From contig JAJPHF010000092.1 of the NCBI GenBank assembly GCA_021325365.1, positions 5,413 to 69,412 on the forward strand: a stretch of 64,000 nt of DNA, written 5' to 3'. Below, piece after piece: positions 59,489 through 64,000 of this stretch. This DNA is from Pseudomonadota bacterium (lineage in GTDB: Bacteria; Chloroflexota; UBA6077; JAJPHF01). The translations under genes and the position numbers were made by a program. The notes beneath the pieces were generated by a model. The model worked only from the letters and a program-made list of their open reading frames with translations, ran no database searches and was not told the DNA's origin. Each line of letters starts with the position of its first letter. Within the stretch, counting starts at the first letter, position 1.

Positions 59489-59539
59489 AGGCCGGCGCGC
59501 TGGGCCTTGCGGACGAGGTAGCGCCAGATGGCCTCGTTG
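59489..59539. repeat. 51-bp direct repeat, left copy
   Basis: Perfect copy of 60351-60401, the 3' end of the aldolase gene; weaker similarity continues for about 14 more bases. The two copies bracket the toxin-antitoxin pair at 59669-60256. Confidence 0.9.
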
Positions 59540-59668
59540 GGGCCGGGGGTTGCCCTCTTCCCTACGATCACTGACGGATGGGTGAGACTCAAGAGCGGGA
59601 GCGAGTGCAGCTATGGTAGAGCCGCCGAAGGATCTGCCCGCAGTGTATCCTAGAAAATACACTGGCCT

Positions 59669-59959
59669 ATGATCGAAATCCGCCAGACCGACGTGTACGC
59701 CCAGTGGTTCGGCAGCTTGCGCGATCGGCAAGCACGCGCGCGCATTGATGCCCGTATCCGCCGCCTGTCGCTAGGCAATCCAGGCGACGTGAGGCCTGTG
59801 GGAGAAGGCGTCTCAGAATTACGCATCGACTATGGTCCCGGGTACCGGGTGTATTTCGTGCAGCACGGCCAAACCCTGGTGGTTCTCCTCGCGGGAGGCG
59901 ACAAGCGGACCCAGCGCCACGACATCAGTACCGCGCTGGAACTGGCACGGGGACTCTAG
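59669..59959 (+). CDS. RelE/HigB-type toxin
   Basis: 96 residues: MIEIRQTDVYAQWFGSLRDR, ARIDARIRRLSLGNPGDVRP, then GEGVSELRIDYGPGYRVYFV and GGDKRTQRHDISTALEL. This is the addiction-module killer (HigB-like) pattern, with RIDYGPGYRVYF and GGDKRTQ as conserved blocks. ATG 59669 has no strong ribosome site. Toxin-first order, as in higBA. Confidence 0.93.
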   Translation: MIEIRQTDVYAQWFGSLRDRQARARIDARIRRLSLGNPGDVRPVGEGVSELRIDYGPGYRVYFVQHGQTLVVLLAGGDKRTQRHDISTALELARGL

Positions 59960-59968
59960 GAGGGCGCA

Positions 59969-60256
59969 ATGGGCAAGACTCAAACTCGACCGTGGGATGT
60001 GGCGGAGCATCTGGAAACCCCGGAGGACATGGCTGCTTATCTAGACGCTGCTCTGGAAGACGGCGACCCGGCACTGGTGGCCGCGGCACTCGGCGACATT
60101 GCCCGCGCACGTGGGATGACGGTCGTCGCGCGGGAAGCCGGCCTGGGACGCGAAAGCTTGTACAAGGCGCTCTCCGCAGAGGGGAATCCGGAGCTTGCCA
60201 CTGTGCTAAAGGTGGTACGCGCGCTCGGGCTCAAGCTGCATGCCGAGAGCGCCTGA
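59969..60256 (+). CDS. HigA-like antitoxin
   Basis: 95 residues: WDVAEHLETPEDMAAYLDAA, DPALVAAALGDIARARGMTV and VAREAGLGRESLYKALSAEG, NPELATVLKVVRALGLKL. The second half is an XRE-type helix-turn-helix of the kind that pairs with this toxin family. ATG 59969 follows AGGAGG, 9 bases after the toxin stop. Confidence 0.93.
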   Translation: MGKTQTRPWDVAEHLETPEDMAAYLDAALEDGDPALVAAALGDIARARGMTVVAREAGLGRESLYKALSAEGNPELATVLKVVRALGLKLHAESA

Positions 60257-60343
60257 GCTTCGCGGATACGGATCGCTTCGGGCTCACGCCGCTCGCGGCA
60301 GCCTGTGTGCCGAGGGAGCGTGCGGGCGCCTGGCGGAGAGGGC

Positions 60344-61045
60344 TCAGGCGAGGCCGGCGCGCTGGGCCTTGCGGACGAGGTAGCGCCAGATGGCCTCGTT
60401 GCGGCCAGGGTAGCCGCGCTCGAAACGGTCGTACATCCGCCCCACCTCGTCGGGCGGGATCGGCGCCAGCGGCCCAAACTGGCTCGCCGCGAGCTGCAGC
60501 CGGCAGCTTCGCTCCAGCTCCGCGGCCCAGACGGTGGCAACCTCGATGGAGGGCCCGGCCACGGTGATGCCGTGGTTGCGCATCAGCACCGCGCGCCGGT
60601 CGCCCAGCGCCGCCGCGACCGCCTGCCCCTGCTCCACCGTCATCACCAGCTCGGCGCTCGGGTAGAGCCGCACGCCCTCCGCGAACGGCAGCGAGTCCTG
60701 GCTGACGATCTCGACGCCCGCCTCGCTCGCGCTGAGCGCGACGGCGTGGAACGGGTGGGTGTGGACGATGGCCTGCACGTCCGGGCGCCGCCGGTAGATC
60801 TCCGTGTGGATGGGCATCTCCTGGTGCAGCGCGCGCTCGCCTTCGAGCTTGCGGCCGGCGGCGTCCATCAGCACCATGTCGGCCGCCCGCGCCTCCTCCA
60901 GTCCCACGCCCGCCGGCTTCACCCAGATCGCGTCGCCCGTCGTGGCTCGCGCGCTCAAGTGGCCGAAGTAGAAGTGCTCGTGCCCCTCGTCGAACAGCAC
61001 GCGGCAGGCGAGCGCCAATCGCTCGCGGATCTCCTGGTCTCTCAT
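60344..61045 (-). CDS. Class II aldolase/adducin-family protein
   Basis: 233 residues. RERLALACRVLFDEGHEHFY, FGHLSARATTGDAIWVKPAG, zinc ligands in VQAIVHTHPFHAVALSA, and RRAVLMRNHGITVAGPSIEV (third His) identify the fuculose-phosphate aldolase/adducin fold. Also used for decarboxylation of 3-keto acids such as threonate-derived compounds. ATG 61045; the frame is open upstream but the epimerase gene lies there. Its last 51 bases are duplicated at 59489. Confidence 0.88.
   Translation of the reverse strand: MRDQEIRERLALACRVLFDEGHEHFYFGHLSARATTGDAIWVKPAGVGLEEARAADMVLMDAAGRKLEGERALHQEMPIHTEIYRRRPDVQAIVHTHPFHAVALSASEAGVEIVSQDSLPFAEGVRLYPSAELVMTVEQGQAVAAALGDRRAVLMRNHGITVAGPSIEVATVWAAELERSCRLQLAASQFGPLAPIPPDEVGRMYDRFERGYPGRNEAIWRYLVRKAQRAGLA
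60351..60401. repeat. 51-bp direct repeat, right copy
   Basis: Inside the 3' end of the aldolase gene; identical to 59489-59539. Confidence 0.9.
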
Positions 61046-61110
61046 GCGCCCGTCTACCCCTCGCTCGGCTCGGCTCGCGCGTCGCGGCACCGTCGTCGGC
61101 GCGACAGCCC

Positions 61111-61992
61111 TTACGCGCCGCTGTACCCTTCGTCGGGGTCGCCGACGGCACCGACGACATACTGCTGCCACTGGTGCTCGGCGCGGTAGCCCAGCATCCT
61201 TTCGGCCTTGCCCGAGTCCATCGCCGACCAGTTGCCCGTCAGCCCCGCCGCGAGGCGGCGCGGCTCCAGCCCGTAGCGGCGCAATAGCTCCGTCGTCGGC
61301 TCGCGCATGATGCTCGTCGGCGCCGCCACGTTGAACACCTCGTGGCCGGCGAGGTCGGCCTCCACAGCCAGCCGGCAGGCGCGGGCGGCGTCGCGCGCGT
61401 CCACGTAGGTCCAGAAGCCGCCGCGCCGCGCGCCAGGGTCGCGCCAGCGATCGGGGATGCTCCGGTACGTCAGGTCGAAGACCACACCGGGGAAGCGCAG
61501 GCTGGAGATCGACGTCGGCCCCAGCCGCGCGAATGAGTCGGCGATCGCCTCGCCGACCACTTTCGAGAGCCCATACGGGTCCTGGGGCGTGCAGGGATGG
61601 GCCTCGTCGAGCGGCAGGTAGTCGGGCGGCGCCAGATGGCGGGCGTAGATGAAGCCGTAGGCGGCGATGCTCGACGCGAGCACGACGTGGCGCACGCCCA
61701 GGTCGCTCGCGGCCTTCAGCACGTTGTAGGTCGCGCTCACGTTGTTGGCGAACGTCTCCGTGTCGGGCGTCAGCCCCGGCGCCTGCCAGGCGGCCAGGTG
61801 AACGACGCCGTCCGCGCCCTGGAGCGCCTGGTAGGCGTCGCCGCCGCGCGTCAGGTCGGCCACCCAGGCGGGGCAGCGCGGCGCGGCGGGCGGCACGCGG
61901 TCCAGGCTGAGCACGCTGTGCCCGTGCGCCAGCAATTCGTCCACCGTGTGCTGCCCGAGCCGCCCGCTGCCACCCGTCACGACGATCTTCAT
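61111..61992 (-). CDS. NAD-dependent epimerase/dehydratase
   Basis: 293 residues, extended SDR. MKIVVTGGSGRLGQHTVDEL is the cofactor motif, followed by GADGVVHLAAWQAPG, VVLASSIAAYG, and catalytic YxxxK in TPQDPYGLSKVVGEAIADSF. C-terminal GFWTYVDARDAARACRLAVE. ATG 61992. Same strand as the aldolase 65 bases downstream, so the two are likely co-transcribed and act on a sugar acid or sugar-like intermediate. Confidence 0.9.
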   Translation of the reverse strand: MKIVVTGGSGRLGQHTVDELLAHGHSVLSLDRVPPAAPRCPAWVADLTRGGDAYQALQGADGVVHLAAWQAPGLTPDTETFANNVSATYNVLKAASDLGVRHVVLASSIAAYGFIYARHLAPPDYLPLDEAHPCTPQDPYGLSKVVGEAIADSFARLGPTSISSLRFPGVVFDLTYRSIPDRWRDPGARRGGFWTYVDARDAARACRLAVEADLAGHEVFNVAAPTSIMREPTTELLRRYGLEPRRLAAGLTGNWSAMDSGKAERMLGYRAEHQWQQYVVGAVGDPDEGYSGA

Positions 61993-62109
61993 CGGCTCCT
62001 CGCGCCCACCAACTGTGCGATCCACATTGTAACGCAGGCGCCACGCCGGACGGCCCGGCGCCGCGGCCGCCGGCACTCCGACCGCCCGCGGCCGGGCGCC
62101 CGGCGGCCG

Positions 62110-62138
62110 TTGACAACGGCCCGGGCACCGCCTACCAT
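62110..62138 (+). promoter_or_regulatory. Sigma-70 promoter of the binding-protein gene at 62174
   Basis: Perfect TTGACA, 17-base spacer, TACCAT; start near 62145. Ribosome site AGGGGAGG at 62162. Confidence 0.75.
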
Positions 62139-62173
62139 CGTGGCAGCGCGACACCAAAACTAAGGGGAGGCTT

Positions 62174-63259
62174 ATGAACGCGTCCGCGCGGTGGCTCCGG
62201 GGCGTCCTGGTTCTCGTAGTGGCAGCGGGGATGGCGGCGCTGGGGGCAGCGCCGGGGCCGGCGGCCCAGGCGGCGCCGGCTGGGCACCCGGCGCCCGGCC
62301 CGGCGGCGCAGCTCACGCACGTCCAGTTCGGCTCGCCGCAAGCGATCTCCGACGCGGGCGTGTTCATCGGCCAGGCGTGGGGCTACTTCCAGGCGCAGGG
62401 TCTCGACGTGGAGACGGTCCCGTTCCAGAGCGGGCCGAACCTCATCGCCCCGCTCGCGTCGGGCGACCTGGAGGTGGGCGGCGGCTCGTTCAGCACCGGC
62501 CTGCTGAACGCCGCCGACCGCGGCCTGGCGATCAAGATGGTCGCCGACAAGGGCACCTCGCGCCCGGGGTTCGAGTTCTCGCAGATCCTGCCGCGCCGCG
62601 ACCTGGTCGATAGCGGCCAGGTACGAAGCCTGGCCGACCTGCGCGGCAAGCGGATCGCCGTCGCCTCGACGCGCAGCGGCGCCGAGGCGATCGCCCACCA
62701 GGTGCTGCTCCAGGCCGGCGTCGGCATCGACGAGGTGAACCTGGTCGAGCTGGGCTACCCGGACCAGCTCGTGGCCTTCGCGAACGGTGGCATCGACGCG
62801 GCCGTCATCATCGAGCCGTCGCTGACCGCAGCCGTGGCGCGCGGCCTGGCGGCGCCGTGGGACCTGGGCTACAGCAGCGTGGCCTACGGCGGCGCCTACC
62901 AGGCCGCCGCGCTGCTCTACTCCGGGCGCTTCGCCGGGCAGACCGACCTCGCGCGTCGTTTCATGGTCGCCTACCTGCAAGGCGTGCGCGCCTACAACGA
63001 CGCGTTCGTGAAGGGCGAGCGGCGCGACGAGGTGGTGCGGCTCCTCACCGAGTCGACGTCGGTGAAGGACCCCGCGCTCTACGACCAGATGCAGATGGCG
63101 GGCCTGGATCCCGACGGCCGCCTGACGCGCCAGAGCCTCCAGATCGAGTACGACTACTTCAAGGACCGCGGTTACTACACCGGCTCCGCCACCCTCGACA
63201 GCGTGATCGACACCTCGTTCGCCGAGGCCGCCGCGCAAGCCCTCGGCCCCTACCGCTAG
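62174..63259 (+). CDS. NMT1/TauA-type ABC solute-binding protein (6)
   Basis: 361 residues. A signal peptide (RWLRGVLVLVVAAGMAALGA) lacks an obvious lipobox Cys, unlike the other five. The mature part reads THVQFGSPQAISDAGVFIGQ, GYFQAQGLDVETVPFQSGPN, SGDLEVGGGSFSTGLLNAAD, SLADLRGKRIAVASTRSGAE. Divergent from the epimerase-aldolase pair, so it may bind their substrate or precursor. ATG 62174 follows AGGGGAGGCTT. Confidence 0.88.
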   Translation: MNASARWLRGVLVLVVAAGMAALGAAPGPAAQAAPAGHPAPGPAAQLTHVQFGSPQAISDAGVFIGQAWGYFQAQGLDVETVPFQSGPNLIAPLASGDLEVGGGSFSTGLLNAADRGLAIKMVADKGTSRPGFEFSQILPRRDLVDSGQVRSLADLRGKRIAVASTRSGAEAIAHQVLLQAGVGIDEVNLVELGYPDQLVAFANGGIDAAVIIEPSLTAAVARGLAAPWDLGYSSVAYGGAYQAAALLYSGRFAGQTDLARRFMVAYLQGVRAYNDAFVKGERRDEVVRLLTESTSVKDPALYDQMQMAGLDPDGRLTRQSLQIEYDYFKDRGYYTGSATLDSVIDTSFAEAAAQALGPYR

Positions 63260-63340
63260 GGAATAGGGGGTAGGGGATAGGGGTAGGGGAGAGACGGTGC
63301 TCCGTCTCCCCTATCCCCTATTCCCTATCCCCTACCCCTG
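63259..63340. terminator. G-rich/C-rich hairpin after the binding-protein gene
   Basis: Repeated GGGGATA/GGGGTA units are mirrored by CCCCTATCCCC units around a tight GAGACGG-TGCT-CCGTCTC stem (63291-63308). Probably a terminator or a copy of a G-rich repeat. Confidence 0.6.
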
Positions 63341-63445
63341 AAGCGGGCGGGTATGCTTCTTGCCACCCCGCCCACTGGGGCGCCGACTGGCCGGGCGAGC
63401 AGCGCCGTGTGGCGCGGCGGCCACGCGGCCGGCGCCGGAGGAACC

Positions 63446-64000
63446 GTGGACTTCCAGGGCGAGATCGTCCAGGGCCGCTACGCGGTGGGCGAGCAGCTCG
63501 GCGAGGGCGGGGACGCGACGATCTACCGCGCCGAGGATCTGCGCCTCGGCCGCGACGTGGCCCTGAAGTTCCTACGCCGCGAGCTGCGCGCCGACCCGAC
63601 CTTCGTGGCCCGTTTCGAGCGCGAGGCCCGCAGCGCCGCGCGGCTCGACCATCCCCACATCATCCCCGTCTACGAGTACGGCGAGGCCGCCGGCACCTAC
63701 TACCTGGTCATGCAATACCTGCCGGGCGGCGACCTGCGCGCCCGCCTGCGCGACGGCCCGCTCCCCGTGGCGACGGCCGTGCGGCTCGCCGCCGAGGTGG
63801 CCGAGGCGCTGGGAGCGGCGCACGCGAAGGGAATCGTTCACCGCGACGTGAAGCCGGCCAACATCCTGCTCACCGAGGACGAGCATGCCAAAGTGACCGA
63901 CTTCGGCATCGCCAAGATGCTGGACGTGCCGGCGCTCACCGCCACGGCGGCGCTCCTGGGCACGCCGCACTACCTGGCCCCCGAGCAGGCCAGCGGCGGC
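63446..64000 (+). CDS. Ser/Thr protein kinase (PknB-like), 3' end outside window
   Basis: 185 codons visible. Gly-rich loop GEQLGEGGDATIYRAEDLRL, catalytic Lys in VALKFLRREL, Glu in RFEREARSAARLDHPHIIPV, HRD catalytic loop GIVHRDVKPANILL, DFG in KVTDFGIAKMLD and the LGTPHYLAPEQ activation-segment end. GTG 63446 follows GGAGGAACC. The transmembrane and sensor parts would lie beyond the window. Cytoplasmic Hanks-type kinase domain. Confidence 0.93.
   Translation, partial: MDFQGEIVQGRYAVGEQLGEGGDATIYRAEDLRLGRDVALKFLRRELRADPTFVARFEREARSAARLDHPHIIPVYEYGEAAGTYYLVMQYLPGGDLRARLRDGPLPVATAVRLAAEVAEALGAAHAKGIVHRDVKPANILLTEDEHAKVTDFGIAKMLDVPALTATAALLGTPHYLAPEQASGG

Noticed and set aside
1..64000. CRISPR array or cas genes
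   Set aside because: No regularly spaced repeats and no Cas-like protein were seen.

Overview
The window is 64 kb of very GC-rich DNA from a bacterium that I cannot place with certainty. The signs are lipoprotein signal peptides on almost every solute-binding protein, Ala/Pro-rich exported linkers, dispersed palindromes of the type GTAGGGGCGGG...CCCGCC and a LamG-like exported protein. These fit Chloroflexota best, with other high-GC monoderm-like lineages as the alternative. The low-density intergenic DNA, several broken genes and four toxin-antitoxin loci suggest an accessory catabolic region in an environmental genome.

Layout. 1-8.1 kb: end of a VOC gene, a truncated cupin, a LysR regulator, leuC (frameshifted) and leuD separated by a decayed toxin-antitoxin pair, then two NMT1/TauA-type binding lipoproteins around an arylmalonate-decarboxylase-like enzyme. 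8.2-17.4 kb: a roughly 9.1 kb integrative element in tRNA-Cys, bounded by perfect 75-bp direct repeats. It carries a tyrosine integrase, two HNH nucleases, an SH3-domain membrane protein and a primase-helicase; its base composition is visibly less GC-rich. 17.8-32.2 kb: a LuxR-type response regulator, DUF1116 and FdrA proteins (split by a RelBE module) and a carbamate kinase. These are followed by a long + strand run: isochorismatase-family hydrolase, cupin, UbiD-like decarboxylase, SDR, LLM-class oxidoreductase, opine-dehydrogenase-like protein and a complete NMT1-type ABC transporter.

32.5-42.7 kb is the most notable part: opine-dehydrogenase-like protein, metal-dependent amidohydrolase, a GrdE-like protein, a GrdB-like protein with in-frame UGA, a fused PotB-PotC permease, PotA-like ATPase, PotD-like binding protein, and GrdA with in-frame UGA. 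Both UGA codons sit in the canonical selenocysteine contexts of glycine/sarcosine/betaine reductase and each is followed by a hairpin. The UGA codons split each gene, so naive annotation would miss or truncate both. The B-component proteins are unusual: the likely pyruvoyl-forming Cys of GrdE is His, and the middle Cys of the GrdB Sec motif is Gly. 43-47 kb holds a second, complete DUF2877-FdrA-DUF1116 operon, the family described in E. coli as the AllFGH oxamate carbamoyltransferase. Together with carbamate kinase and an isochorismatase-family hydrolase this suggests energy-yielding catabolism of carbamoylated or N-substituted amino compounds feeding a selenium-dependent reductase. That link is inference; GrdC/GrdD and the Sec machinery are not in the window.

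47-64 kb: further binding lipoproteins, an ornithine-cyclodeaminase-family gene with an amber stop, an exported Pro/Ala-rich protein, a VapBC-like pair, an FAD oxidoreductase, a molybdopterin hydroxylase large subunit with an in-frame palindromic repeat, a HigBA-like pair flanked by 51-bp direct repeats, a class II aldolase, an NAD-dependent epimerase and the start of a Ser/Thr kinase.
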